Below are positions 1 to 7,210 of a DNA stretch of 10,245 bases, piece after piece. The notes below the pieces were generated by a model. The model was not told the DNA's origin, ran no database searches, and saw nothing but the letters and a program-made list of their open reading frames with translations. The DNA lies in assembly GCA_023145275.1 (NCBI GenBank), contig JAGLEB010000069.1:1-10245 (forward strand), in the 5' to 3' direction. Source of the stretch: Flavobacteriales bacterium (GTDB taxonomy: Bacteria > Bacteroidota > Bacteroidia > Flavobacteriales > JADGDT01). The translations under genes and the position numbers were made by a program. The stretch's first letter is position 1; each line of letters starts with the position of its first letter.

Positions 1-802
1 GTTGTGTAGCTCCAACAACTACATCAGCACCCCACTCTGCAGGAGGTGTAAGTAGTACTAGTGAAAGTAAATCGGCTGCAACTGCAACTTTTACATCTTT
101 CTCGTTTGCTCTTTTTACAAAATCGGCATACTCAAATACCTCACCATTCTTAGCAGGATATTGAACTATTGCTCCGAAGAAATCATCAGTAAATTCGAAA
201 TCTTGGTGATTACCGAAAACTAATTCTATTCCTAGTGGAGTAGCACGAGTTTTAAGTACATCTTGCGATTGAGGTAAAACTTCGTTAGAAACAAAGAATT
301 TGCTAGCCTTAGCTTTTTTCTTAGCTCTAGTACGAGAGTTTAATAACATCCCCATTGCCTCTGCTGCTGCAGTAGACTCATCAAGTAAGGATGAGTTTGC
401 AATCTCCATTCCTGTAAGATCGGTAATCATAGTTTGGAAATTCAATAGAGCTTCCAATCTACCTTGTGCAATCTCAGCTTGGTAAGGAGTATAGGCTGTG
501 TACCAACCCGGGTTTTCGAAAATGTTACGTTGTATAACACCTGGCAAAACAGATGCATTATATCCAAGTCCGATATAAGTTTTGAAAATCTGATTTTTAC
601 CTGCCAGTCCCTTAATGTGAGTCATGTAGTCAACTTCGGAAAGAGGCTCTGGAAGATTTAGTTTTTTTGGAAGAAGAATATCATCAGGAATAGTTTCCTC
701 GATTAAATCGTCTAAAGAATCAACACCAATTGACTCTAGCATTTTTGTCACATCTTCGTTCATTGCACCGATATGACGATATAAAAATTTCTCAGTTCTC
801 AT
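1..802 (-). CDS. gcvP: Glycine dehydrogenase (decarboxylating), P protein, N-terminal part
   Basis: P protein of the glycine cleavage system. It is a cytoplasmic PLP enzyme that decarboxylates glycine and passes the aminomethyl group to the lipoyl arm of GcvH. The ATG is at 802-800 and 267 codons are visible before the window edge. The protein begins MRTEKFLYRHIGAMNEDVTK. It then has the family blocks YIGLGYNASVLPGVIQRNI, ENPGWYTAYTPYQAEIAQGR, LEALLNFQTMITDLTGMEIA, NSSLLDESTAAAEAM and VAVAADLLSLVLLTPPAEWG. These match the full-length P protein (about 950 residues in this phylum) as well as the GcvPA half. The PLP-binding lysine lies in the missing C-terminal half, so one-chain versus split form cannot be decided here, though the HIG-type N-terminus favours the one-chain form. 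The gene is divergent from the UbiA-like gene across 189 AT-rich bases. No glycine riboswitch was recognised upstream. Confidence 0.96.
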   Translation of the reverse strand, partial: MRTEKFLYRHIGAMNEDVTKMLESIGVDSLDDLIEETIPDDILLPKKLNLPEPLSEVDYMTHIKGLAGKNQIFKTYIGLGYNASVLPGVIQRNIFENPGWYTAYTPYQAEIAQGRLEALLNFQTMITDLTGMEIANSSLLDESTAAAEAMGMLLNSRTRAKKKAKASKFFVSNEVLPQSQDVLKTRATPLGIELVFGNHQDFEFTDDFFGAIVQYPAKNGEVFEYADFVKRANEKDVKVAVAADLLSLVLLTPPAEWGADVVVGATQ

Positions 803-940
803 TATATATATTGTATTGTTATAATAGTCTATAATTTATGAGTGGCGAATTTAATAAAATAAAAAGTAAAAAACGATATATTTGACAATCTGTAACTGTC
901 AGTTTATCATTTTCTTTAAATATTAATATTTGTAGATTTT

Positions 941-973
941 AAAATATTATCATAAATGGATGGATAATATTTT
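941..973. promoter_or_regulatory. Perfect 11-bp inverted repeat, possible operator
   Basis: AAAATATTATC at 941-951 is the exact reverse complement of GATAATATTTT at 963-973, with an 11-base spacer. The arms are 22 bp apart centre to centre, about two helical turns, as expected for a dimeric regulator. The right arm directly touches the TATATTTG element at 974-981. It could instead form an RNA or DNA hairpin, but it lies upstream of the likely transcript start. No regulator is known for it. Confidence 0.5.
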
Positions 974-981
974 TATATTTG
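974..981 (+). promoter_or_regulatory. Candidate Bacteroidota -7 promoter element (TATATTTG)
   Basis: TATATTTG fits the Bacteroidota -7 consensus TAnnTTTG. The downstream ATG at 992 is only 10 bases away, so a transcript started here would have a very short leader or none. No clear -33 TTG is seen at the usual distance; that region is instead taken by the left arm of the inverted repeat. Confidence 0.5.
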
Positions 982-991
982 CGAAGTAGTT

Positions 992-1807
992 ATGGTAGAG
1001 AGAATTAGGGATATTTTAGTAAATAGTAATTTGTTCGTAGCTATTGCGGTGTGGAGTTTAGTGAAACTCACTGGCTTACTTCATGATATTGATGTTGATT
1101 TTTTTGCTGTATTCTCTTTAGTTTCTACATTGTTAGTCTACTCTTTTTCGATAATTTTTTCTTCAGTAAAGCATAATGTTATAAATTCGTTAATGAATAC
1201 GGATGTATTGATGACTCAGAAGATTGTTTTTCTACTCTCATTGTTATCGCTTCCTTATTTTATTGTAGAGTTGAAAATTGCAGTTGTTTTGTTGTTGATT
1301 CCAGTGGCAATTGTATCGTTTATGTATCCAGTACAGATTGTTAATGAATTGGACAAGAGTATTGCTTTAAGAGAATTTCCCTATTTAAAGATCTTCATGA
1401 TTGGAATTTCATGGGGAATAGTAACTGTTATTCTTCCTCTTCTACAAGCAGGTCTTAATATTAGCATTGCTACCATCATAGAAACTATTGTTAGGGCAAT
1501 GTTTGTTATTGCAGTAACAATTCCTTTTGATGTGCGGGATGTAGATTCAGATTCTCCCGAAATGAAAACTTTGCCTCAGAGTTTTGGTGTAAAGAAAGCA
1601 AAGATACTGTCATATTTTCTGCTAGCTATTAATTTTGGTTTCTACCTATTTCACGCTCTTGATTTTCTCTCATTGATACTATTGTTTTTAACTCTGTTGA
1701 TTTCTTCTATTTTAGTTGGGTACTCGGGAAGTAATAGACCTAAATATTACTACACTATCTTATTGGAAAGTTGCTCTATTTTGTTGTTTGCTAGTGTTTA
1801 TATGTAG
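992..1807 (+). CDS. UbiA prenyltransferase-like integral membrane protein
   Basis: This is a 271-residue, very hydrophobic protein with about eight predicted membrane segments. It resembles the UbiA superfamily of membrane prenyltransferases through the block LREFPYLKIFMIGISWG (about residues 126-142) and the Asp-rich motif IPFDVRDVDSD (177-187), followed by KTLPQSFGVKKAKIL. That motif matches the second DxxxD of UbiA enzymes, which binds Mg2+-diphosphate. The first motif (NDxxDxxxD) would fall near residues 50-65, but the sequence there is VYSFSIIFSSVKHN with no aspartate. Activity as a prenyltransferase is therefore doubtful, and the substrate is unknown. The ATG at 992 follows a TATATTTG element and inverted repeat very closely. 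The next gene on the same strand starts 86 bp downstream. I recognise the fold family but not a specific function. Confidence 0.7.
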   Translation: MVERIRDILVNSNLFVAIAVWSLVKLTGLLHDIDVDFFAVFSLVSTLLVYSFSIIFSSVKHNVINSLMNTDVLMTQKIVFLLSLLSLPYFIVELKIAVVLLLIPVAIVSFMYPVQIVNELDKSIALREFPYLKIFMIGISWGIVTVILPLLQAGLNISIATIIETIVRAMFVIAVTIPFDVRDVDSDSPEMKTLPQSFGVKKAKILSYFLLAINFGFYLFHALDFLSLILLFLTLLISSILVGYSGSNRPKYYYTILLESCSILLFASVYM

Positions 1808-1893
1808 TTTATTATAATTTGCTGAGCATCTTTCGATAATTAACTGTAATTTTAGGAATAATGCAATAGAATTTATTGTAAGAATCTTAAATT

Positions 1894-2727
1894 ATGGAAG
1901 AGTTTAGAATAAGGAAAAAATCGGGGGAGCAAGTTTTGTTTGATGAGAATAAGCTTAGATCGTCTTTAGAAAGGTCGGGAGCCAATATGCAAACTGTAAA
2001 TAAGGTTATTGAGGAGTTGTATTTGCACGTTCACGATGGTATGTCTACTCACAAGGTTTACAAGAAAGCATATTCTATTTTAGTGAAATTGTCATATAGA
2101 GCAGCTGGGCGCTATAGATTGAAAAATGCAATAATGGAGTTCGGTCCTACGGGATATCCTTTTGAGAAGTTTGTTGCAGCGCTAATACGTAATTTGGGTT
2201 TCGAGAGCACTGTTGGGCAGATGATTAATGGTAAATGCGTCAGACATGAAGTAGATGTTGTTGCCGAGAATAAAGATAAAGTAATTGTTGTTGAGTGTAA
2301 GTTTCACCACGAAGGGAAAGGTAAAAGCGATGTAAAAGTGGCTATGTATATTCGTTCTAGGTTTAATGATATACACGATCAATGGCAGAAAGAGAATAGA
2401 ATAAATGGTCGAGAATTTGAGGCTTGGTTAGTAACTAATACTCGGTTTACCGAAGATGCAGAGCGATATGGGAAATGTGATGGGCTAAAGATGTTTTCGT
2501 GGGATTATCCCGTTGATAATAGTCTCAAGAAAATGATCGACGAATCAGGGTTGCACCCATTAACTACACTTAAGAACCTTACAAAAAGGGAGAAAAAAAA
2601 TATATTAGATCAAGGTGTTGTGCTTTGTAAAGAATTAACGGAAGAAGTGCTTGTAAGTAGTAATATAAATAGCCGTAAATTTAAGAAAATACTTCTAGAA
2701 GCAAAAAATATATCAGAGTCACTATAA
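1894..2727 (+). CDS. ATP-cone domain fused to Mrr-type PD-(D/E)XK nuclease
   Basis: This is a 277-residue, probably cytoplasmic protein with three parts. Residues 1 to about 85 look like an ATP-cone, the nucleotide-binding regulatory domain of ribonucleotide reductases and NrdR: a basic N-terminus, FDENKLRSSLERSG (16-29), then HDGMSTHKVYKKAYSIL (47-63). Residues about 88-200 look like an Mrr/restriction-endonuclease core: FEKFVAALIRNLGF (90-103), then HEVDVVAENKDKVIVVECKF (118-137), giving catalytic candidates E91, D121, E134 and K136. Residues about 205-277 are helical, Lys-rich and unassigned, including LTKREKKNILDQGVVLCKEL. The gene is 86 bp after the UbiA-like gene, and a methyltransferase begins 10 bp after its stop, so those two are probably co-transcribed. 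Proteins with this architecture occur in Bacteroidota genomes; I know of no established function. A nucleotide-gated nuclease is an inference. Confidence 0.85.
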   Translation: MEEFRIRKKSGEQVLFDENKLRSSLERSGANMQTVNKVIEELYLHVHDGMSTHKVYKKAYSILVKLSYRAAGRYRLKNAIMEFGPTGYPFEKFVAALIRNLGFESTVGQMINGKCVRHEVDVVAENKDKVIVVECKFHHEGKGKSDVKVAMYIRSRFNDIHDQWQKENRINGREFEAWLVTNTRFTEDAERYGKCDGLKMFSWDYPVDNSLKKMIDESGLHPLTTLKNLTKREKKNILDQGVVLCKELTEEVLVSSNINSRKFKKILLEAKNISESL

Positions 2728-2737
2728 TTTATACATA

Positions 2738-3541
2738 ATGGAAAATCTTAATGAAGCGTTCGAAGGGAATAGAGAATCGTGGAATAAGCGTTCGGAAGTT
2801 CATTTTGTTTCTGAATTTTACGACAATAAATCATTTTTAGAAGGGAAAATATCTTTGACAGAAATTGAGCTTAGCGAACTTGGCGATGTAAAAGGGAAAT
2901 CTCTTCTTCATTTACAGTGTCATTTTGGACAGGATACTTTGTCGTTTGCAAGAATGGGAGCTAAGGTTACTGGAGTCGATTTATCAGATAAGGGTATCGA
3001 GTTTGCAAATGTTTTAAAAGAAAAGTCAGGTATTGATGCTGAGTTTATAGTATCGAATGTTTACGACTTAAAAGAAAATTTGAAAGGTGAGTTTGATATT
3101 GTTTTTACCTCTTTCGGCGTATTAGGGTGGTTGCCAGATTTAGATAAATGGGCAGAGATAGTTTCACATTTCCTTAAGTCAGGAGGAATATTTTACATTG
3201 CTGAATTTCATCCCATAGTTTGGACCTTCGATAGTAAGTTTGAGTTTTTGGAGTACCCATATCTCAAAAGTGAAATGATAGTTGACGATTCTACAAGCAC
3301 CTACGGTGACGAAAGTGTAAAGGTGTCATTAAGAGATTATAATTGGAATCACGGGCTTAGCGAAGTAGTGAATGCTCTGATTAAAAATGGACTTGAAATA
3401 GAGTTTCTAAATGAACACAATTTTTCACCCTACAATATTTTCGAGAATAGTGTAGAATCATCAAAAGGCCGTTTTATGGTAAAAGGTATTGAGAATATGA
3501 TTCCTCTTGTGTATTCTATAAAAGCAGTAAAAAAGAGCTGA
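2738..3541 (+). CDS. Class I SAM-dependent methyltransferase
   Basis: This 267-residue protein has the class I Rossmann methyltransferase order. The SAM-binding motif I region is LLHLQCHFGQDTLSFARMGA (56-75), and the acidic residue ending strand 2 is D81 in VTGVDLS. The strand-4 block is FDIVFTSFGVLGWLPDL (119-135), and the post-motif block is LKSGGIFYIAEFHP (146-159). The C-terminal part from about 160 is variable and would form the substrate cap. There is no NPPY/DPPY motif IV, so a DNA adenine or N4-cytosine methyltransferase is unlikely. A small-molecule or unassigned substrate fits better. The ATG lies 10 bp after the stop of the ATP-cone nuclease gene, suggesting co-transcription. The gene ends 34 bp from the convergent TPR gene. 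The substrate cannot be inferred. Confidence 0.87.
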   Translation: MENLNEAFEGNRESWNKRSEVHFVSEFYDNKSFLEGKISLTEIELSELGDVKGKSLLHLQCHFGQDTLSFARMGAKVTGVDLSDKGIEFANVLKEKSGIDAEFIVSNVYDLKENLKGEFDIVFTSFGVLGWLPDLDKWAEIVSHFLKSGGIFYIAEFHPIVWTFDSKFEFLEYPYLKSEMIVDDSTSTYGDESVKVSLRDYNWNHGLSEVVNALIKNGLEIEFLNEHNFSPYNIFENSVESSKGRFMVKGIENMIPLVYSIKAVKKS

Positions 3542-3547
3542 TTTAAA

Positions 3548-3571
3548 TTTCTTAAGAAACAATAGATATTG
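3548..3571. other. Two small palindromes between convergent genes
   Basis: The 34-bp gap between the methyltransferase and the convergent TPR gene holds TTTCTTAAGAAA (3548-3559, perfect palindrome) followed at once by CAATAGATATTG (3560-3571, five-bp arms). Neither is followed by a T-run, so neither is a canonical intrinsic terminator. They may still mark the ends of both transcripts. Confidence 0.3.
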
Positions 3572-3575
3572 CAAA

Positions 3576-5036
3576 TTAATCGTCTATACTTTCCAATAAA
3601 AACTTAGCTCTATTATGTATAGAGTATGAATAAGGAAAATCTTTTATGTCGAGGCACTTCTCTAAAGCTTCCTCAGCCTTGTCGAAATCTTTTTGCTTTA
3701 TGTATATCTCACCTAAAAGCACATAGGAGTTTGGTTGATAGTGAAATTCTGTTTGAGTTTTAAAGCTTATGCACCTTTTGAAGTTTAGTATTGCTAAATC
3801 ATCTTTTTCGAGTTTTTTGTAAATACTAGCTAAGCGATAATAGTAGAATATATTATCAAAAATATCTTTACACAATTCATTTCTATCTTTACTCGAAATA
3901 GTATTTAGTGCTTCATCATATTTTCCAGCACTGAATAATAAATCGGACTTTATCAATGTTGGATTAGTTAGATTTTTTGCTTTAGAAATGGATGCCTTGT
4001 CTGATGGTGTAAGAATCTCCCCCTCATTTTCTTTCAAAATTAGAGCTTTGTATCGTTCATATTCCTCAACGTTATTATTAATAAGTGCCAAATATCCTAA
4101 ATTAAGATATGCAGCTTTCTTGTATAAACTAGTTGCTGAATTGTCTATAAATTTGTTTATGTAGAGTGGAGCCCTATCGTCTATCTCATATGTGAGTAGT
4201 TTTCCGAGGAAATAATTCAGGTAGTTTAATCTGTGTTTCCACTTGTTTTCGCTATCTAAAAGAAACTGTATAGCACCTTCTATTTCCGAATCGCCCGACA
4301 TAAGATATGCTTGATAGTAGATTAGTATCGGGTTTTCGTCATAATCATTTATCTCATCGGATATTCTTATACTGTCTACTTCTCCAAATTCTTTACTAGC
4401 AAATATGTGAAAGAATTTTTCCTTATCTCTTAGGAAATCAAATTCATCGGTATTGCACTTTTCAATAGATTTTTCTATTTGTTTTATTCCATTATCGTAA
4501 TCGCCATTAAGTCCAAGTAGGCTTGACAGGCCTTTTAGATTATTGGGAATTTTACTAAAAGTACACAGTTGAAGTCCGTACAGAGCATAAGTAGGGTGAA
4601 AATTGGGATAATCCTCTAAAAAAGATTTTGTTTTCTTTACAGCTTTGTATGTGTCGTAAGCACTCTTTATATTGTTTCCTAATTTAGCATTCAACAGAGA
4701 TTGCATCATAAGTATTTCAATATTATAGTACTTGTTCCAAGGAGTATCGATATCCGAATCGTCAATTTTGTTGTAGTAGTATGATAGGGAATCGGTTGTA
4801 GAATTACTCTTGTTAGTTTCAGTTAGGAAAAGTTTGATTAGATAGTTTATCGACTTAATGTAATATTCGGTAGAAGCAATTACCTCTGATTGATTCTCAA
4901 GTATTGAATCTGATTTGCTGTAATTCATTGTCAGCGACTCCTTAAACGCACTTTTATAGGCTGGTGTCCACATATCTTGCGCACTTGTAAAAGTGCTTAC
5001 TAATAGTAGTGAAAATAAGTAGAATATTCTTTTCAA
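3576..5036 (-). CDS. Exported tetratricopeptide-repeat protein
   Basis: This 486-residue protein has a clear signal peptide: MKRIFYLFSLLLVSTFTSAQ, with probable cleavage after A19 (TSA|Q). There is no lipobox cysteine, so it is probably periplasmic. The start codon is TTG (5036-5034); this start is chosen because the signal peptide begins exactly there and no ATG nearby gives one. The body is alpha-helical. Canonical TPR-like pairs are visible near the C-terminus: YYYRLASIYKKLEKDDLAIL (398-417) and YVLLGEIYIKQKDFDKAEEA (438-457). An earlier block, NNLKGLSSLLGLNGDYDNGI (165-184), resembles a conserved stretch in other Bacteroidota TPR proteins. Its partner and role are unknown. It is monocistronic: its own TATATTTG promoter element lies at 5065-5072, behind the terminator of the upstream operon, and it faces the methyltransferase gene. 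Confidence 0.82.
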   Translation of the reverse strand: MKRIFYLFSLLLVSTFTSAQDMWTPAYKSAFKESLTMNYSKSDSILENQSEVIASTEYYIKSINYLIKLFLTETNKSNSTTDSLSYYYNKIDDSDIDTPWNKYYNIEILMMQSLLNAKLGNNIKSAYDTYKAVKKTKSFLEDYPNFHPTYALYGLQLCTFSKIPNNLKGLSSLLGLNGDYDNGIKQIEKSIEKCNTDEFDFLRDKEKFFHIFASKEFGEVDSIRISDEINDYDENPILIYYQAYLMSGDSEIEGAIQFLLDSENKWKHRLNYLNYFLGKLLTYEIDDRAPLYINKFIDNSATSLYKKAAYLNLGYLALINNNVEEYERYKALILKENEGEILTPSDKASISKAKNLTNPTLIKSDLLFSAGKYDEALNTISSKDRNELCKDIFDNIFYYYRLASIYKKLEKDDLAILNFKRCISFKTQTEFHYQPNSYVLLGEIYIKQKDFDKAEEALEKCLDIKDFPYSYSIHNRAKFLLESIDD

Positions 5037-5064
5037 ATTTATTTGGGCTTAGAAATGGTGGAAT

Positions 5065-5072
5065 CAAATATA
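5065..5072 (-). promoter_or_regulatory. -7 promoter element for the TPR gene, fused to a terminator T-tract
   Basis: On the minus strand this reads TATATTTG, an exact fit to TAnnTTTG, 28 bases before the TTG start codon. The T-run of the upstream terminator runs directly into it. A TTG lies only 12 bases upstream, too close for a good -33 element. Confidence 0.6.
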
Positions 5073-5104
5073 AAAAAAAGCTGCCAATAAAATTGACAGC
5101 TTTG
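5072..5104 (-). terminator. Intrinsic terminator of the nif3-like/zinc-ribbon operon
   Basis: AAAGCTGCCAA (5077-5087) and TTGACAGCTTT (5093-5103) form an 11-bp stem with one mismatch and a five-base loop. On the minus strand the stem is followed by at least eight T residues. It lies about 26 bp after the stop of the gene at 5130-5909. Confidence 0.88.
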
Positions 5105-5129
5105 ATATATTTTAAATAGAATAAATCTA

Positions 5130-5909
5130 TTAGATAGATGAAAACAATTTTTCTATTTTCTCTTTCTCTTGTTCAGCTAATTCAGGGTCAACCAAAATTC
5201 TACCACTGTGCTCATCGATAATTACTTTCTTACGTGTAGCAATTTCTAATTGACGTTGAGGTGGAATAGTAAAGAAAGAACCTCCCGAAGCACCACGCTC
5301 AATACTCACAACGGCAAGACCATTACGAACATTTTTACGGATTCTTCTATAAGCAAAAATTAATCTCTCCTCAATAAGATTAGATAATTCTTCAGATTTT
5401 GCTATTAGTAATTCCTCTTCTTTTTGAGTTTCAGCCAAAATACCGTCTAGCTCATCTTTCTTGTGTTGAAGATGACCTTTTCTTGTTTCAAGCTTAACTC
5501 CAGTTTCCTCAGATGTTCTTTTTCTCTGAATAATTCTTGCTTGGTATTCGCCAATTCTTTTTTCCGAAAGCTCAGTTTCTAAACTTTGAAATTCAATTTC
5601 TTTTGAAAGAGAATCGTACTCACGGTTGTTACGAACATTTTTTTGTTGCTCCTCGTATTTAGAAGTTAGTTTAATAGCTTCTTCAATAGCGATCTTCTTC
5701 TCCTTAATGTCGTTCTCTAATCCTGTGATGTCAGTACCTAATTTCTCAAGACGAGTTTTTAAACCTGTAACCTCATCTTCTAAATCCTCTACTTCTAGAG
5801 GTAGTTCACCGCGTACACTACGGATTTTATCGATTCTTGAATCAACTAGTTGTAGATCGTAAAGTGCTCTTAACTTCTCTTCTACAGTGATTTCCTTATC
5901 GTTTGCCAT
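5130..5909 (-). CDS. Zinc-ribbon-family coiled-coil protein lacking the zinc cysteines
   Basis: This 259-residue cytoplasmic protein belongs to the CT398-like/zf-RING_7 (DUF164) family commonly encoded beside nif3. Residues about 30-180 are long coiled-coil helices rich in Glu and Lys (for example NVRNNREYDSLSKEIEFQ, 91-108). The C-terminal domain has the family blocks GLAVVSIERGASGGSFFTIP (197-216) and DEHSGRILVDPEL (232-244). In zinc-binding members the pattern is CxxC...CxxC. Here those positions are S208, S211, D232 and S235, and the whole protein contains no cysteine, so it cannot bind zinc in the usual way. The surrounding residues are conserved, so this is loss of ligands rather than decay of the domain. 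The ATG directly follows the stop of the nif3-like gene with no gap, so translational coupling is likely. Family function is unresolved; a nucleic-acid or protein scaffold role is often assumed. Confidence 0.9.
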   Translation of the reverse strand: MANDKEITVEEKLRALYDLQLVDSRIDKIRSVRGELPLEVEDLEDEVTGLKTRLEKLGTDITGLENDIKEKKIAIEEAIKLTSKYEEQQKNVRNNREYDSLSKEIEFQSLETELSEKRIGEYQARIIQRKRTSEETGVKLETRKGHLQHKKDELDGILAETQKEEELLIAKSEELSNLIEERLIFAYRRIRKNVRNGLAVVSIERGASGGSFFTIPPQRQLEIATRKKVIIDEHSGRILVDPELAEQEKEKIEKLFSSI

Positions 5910-7004
5910 TTACAAATAATTGATTGGATTTGTATTATATTCAGATAAAACGACTGCAAATTTAGTGATTTTTTTCCTAAGATATTCAAACAAAAGGTTT
6001 TTTATGAATTGTTCACTCTCATAATGCCCTATATCTGCAATAATAATCTTGTCTTCTGCTGCATAGAAATCGTGATATTTAAAGTCGGCAGAAATAAAAA
6101 CATCCGCATTTGCAGCTATTGCCGCTTTTGTGGCAAAACTTCCCGAACCACCTAATACAGCTATTTTTTTAATTTCACCCCCTAATAAATTACTGTGCCT
6201 GATGCATTTTGTCGGTAATTTTTCTTTTAAGAAGTTTAAAAAGTCTTTTTCCGACATTGGTTTTTGTAATTCTCCTGTCATGCCGAGTCCTATATGTTGA
6301 TTTTTATTTTCTAAGGTAGTCAGCTCGTAAGCAATCTCTTCGTAAGGGTGAGTCTTATTTAGTGTGTTTAATATTTTAGATTCTAAATGTGCCGGAAACG
6401 AGATATTTATGTTTACTTCTTTTTCAATATGAAAAACTTCTTTTTCTCCAAAAACTGGGTTAGAGGCTTCGTTTCCTCTGTAAGTGCCTTCCCCTTCGAT
6501 ATTAAAACTGCAATTGTCGTAGTTGCCAATGCTACCAGCTCCAGCCTCAAAAAGGGCTTCTCGCAGTTCTTCTAGATGAGCAGTAGGAACGTAGGTAGAA
6601 AGCTTCTTGATAGTTTTTTCCTTAGGAATTAGAATCTCTTTGTTTACAGCCCCAAGCTTTTTAAGTACTATGTCATTAACTCCCTGCCAAGAAACATCAA
6701 GTGCTGTATGTATTGCATAAATTGCGATATCATTTTTGATAGCTTTTATTACAGCTTTTTCGACGTAATTTTTACCTGTAAATTTCTTTAATCCCGAAAA
6801 AACTATTGGGTGAAAGCTCACTATCATGTTTAATCCTTTTTTAATAGCCTCGTCAACTATCTCAGGGAGAGAATCGTGTGTGATTAATATTCCCGAAAGA
6901 GCTTCGTTGTAATCTCCTACTATGAGTCCAACATTATCATAACTCTCAGCATAAAATATTGGCGAAAGTTCTTCTAATAAATTTACTACATCCTTTATTT
7001 GCAT
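5910..7004 (-). CDS. Nif3-like dinuclear metal centre protein (YbgI/YqfO family)
   Basis: This is a 364-residue member of the Nif3 family (annotated GTP cyclohydrolase I type 2-like), whose members form a hexameric ring with a two-metal site. The N-terminal Nif3 half has SYDNVGLIVGD (21-31), IVSFHPIVFSGLKKFTG (61-77) and IAIYAIHTALD (93-103). The C-terminal half has IKKIAVLGGSGSFATKAAI (278-296), DVFISADFKYHDFYAAED (301-318) and ADIGHYESEQF (323-333). The middle insert (about 130-235) matches the PII/CutA-like domain of the longer YqfO-type members and carries THPYEEIAYE (218-227). Candidate metal ligands are H65, D103, H327 and E331. The first His of the usual HH pair is F64 here. The gene is first in a two-gene operon with the zinc-ribbon-family gene, with zero spacing. 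It is divergent from lpxK. True substrate and reaction are uncertain for the family. Confidence 0.95.
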   Translation of the reverse strand: MQIKDVVNLLEELSPIFYAESYDNVGLIVGDYNEALSGILITHDSLPEIVDEAIKKGLNMIVSFHPIVFSGLKKFTGKNYVEKAVIKAIKNDIAIYAIHTALDVSWQGVNDIVLKKLGAVNKEILIPKEKTIKKLSTYVPTAHLEELREALFEAGAGSIGNYDNCSFNIEGEGTYRGNEASNPVFGEKEVFHIEKEVNINISFPAHLESKILNTLNKTHPYEEIAYELTTLENKNQHIGLGMTGELQKPMSEKDFLNFLKEKLPTKCIRHSNLLGGEIKKIAVLGGSGSFATKAAIAANADVFISADFKYHDFYAAEDKIIIADIGHYESEQFIKNLLFEYLRKKITKFAVVLSEYNTNPINYL

Positions 7005-7210
7005 AGTGTTGTCTGAAAAATATTTGCAGTTTATATAATGATGTTTTAATAATTGTACTTTATTTGTCTAAAGTCTAGGTTTTAGATATTATTTATTCAT
7101 AATTTATAAAAACTAGTTTAAAAATATTTGATATATTCACAATATCCGAAAGTACTAAATATTTGTATTTAAGATGATTTCGGAAATATAATAAAATCAA
7201 TTTGAAATCA

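Noticed and set aside
803..991. Glycine riboswitch upstream of gcvP
   Set aside because: The region is almost entirely A and T and shows no conserved aptamer-like helices or GC-rich core on the minus strand.
1894..3541. Classical restriction-modification pair
   Set aside because: The methyltransferase lacks an NPPY/DPPY-type motif IV and a target recognition domain, so it does not look like a DNA methylase; no specificity subunit is present.
7202..7210. TTG start for lpxK
   Set aside because: It adds only three residues; the ATG at 7211 gives the usual family N-terminus.
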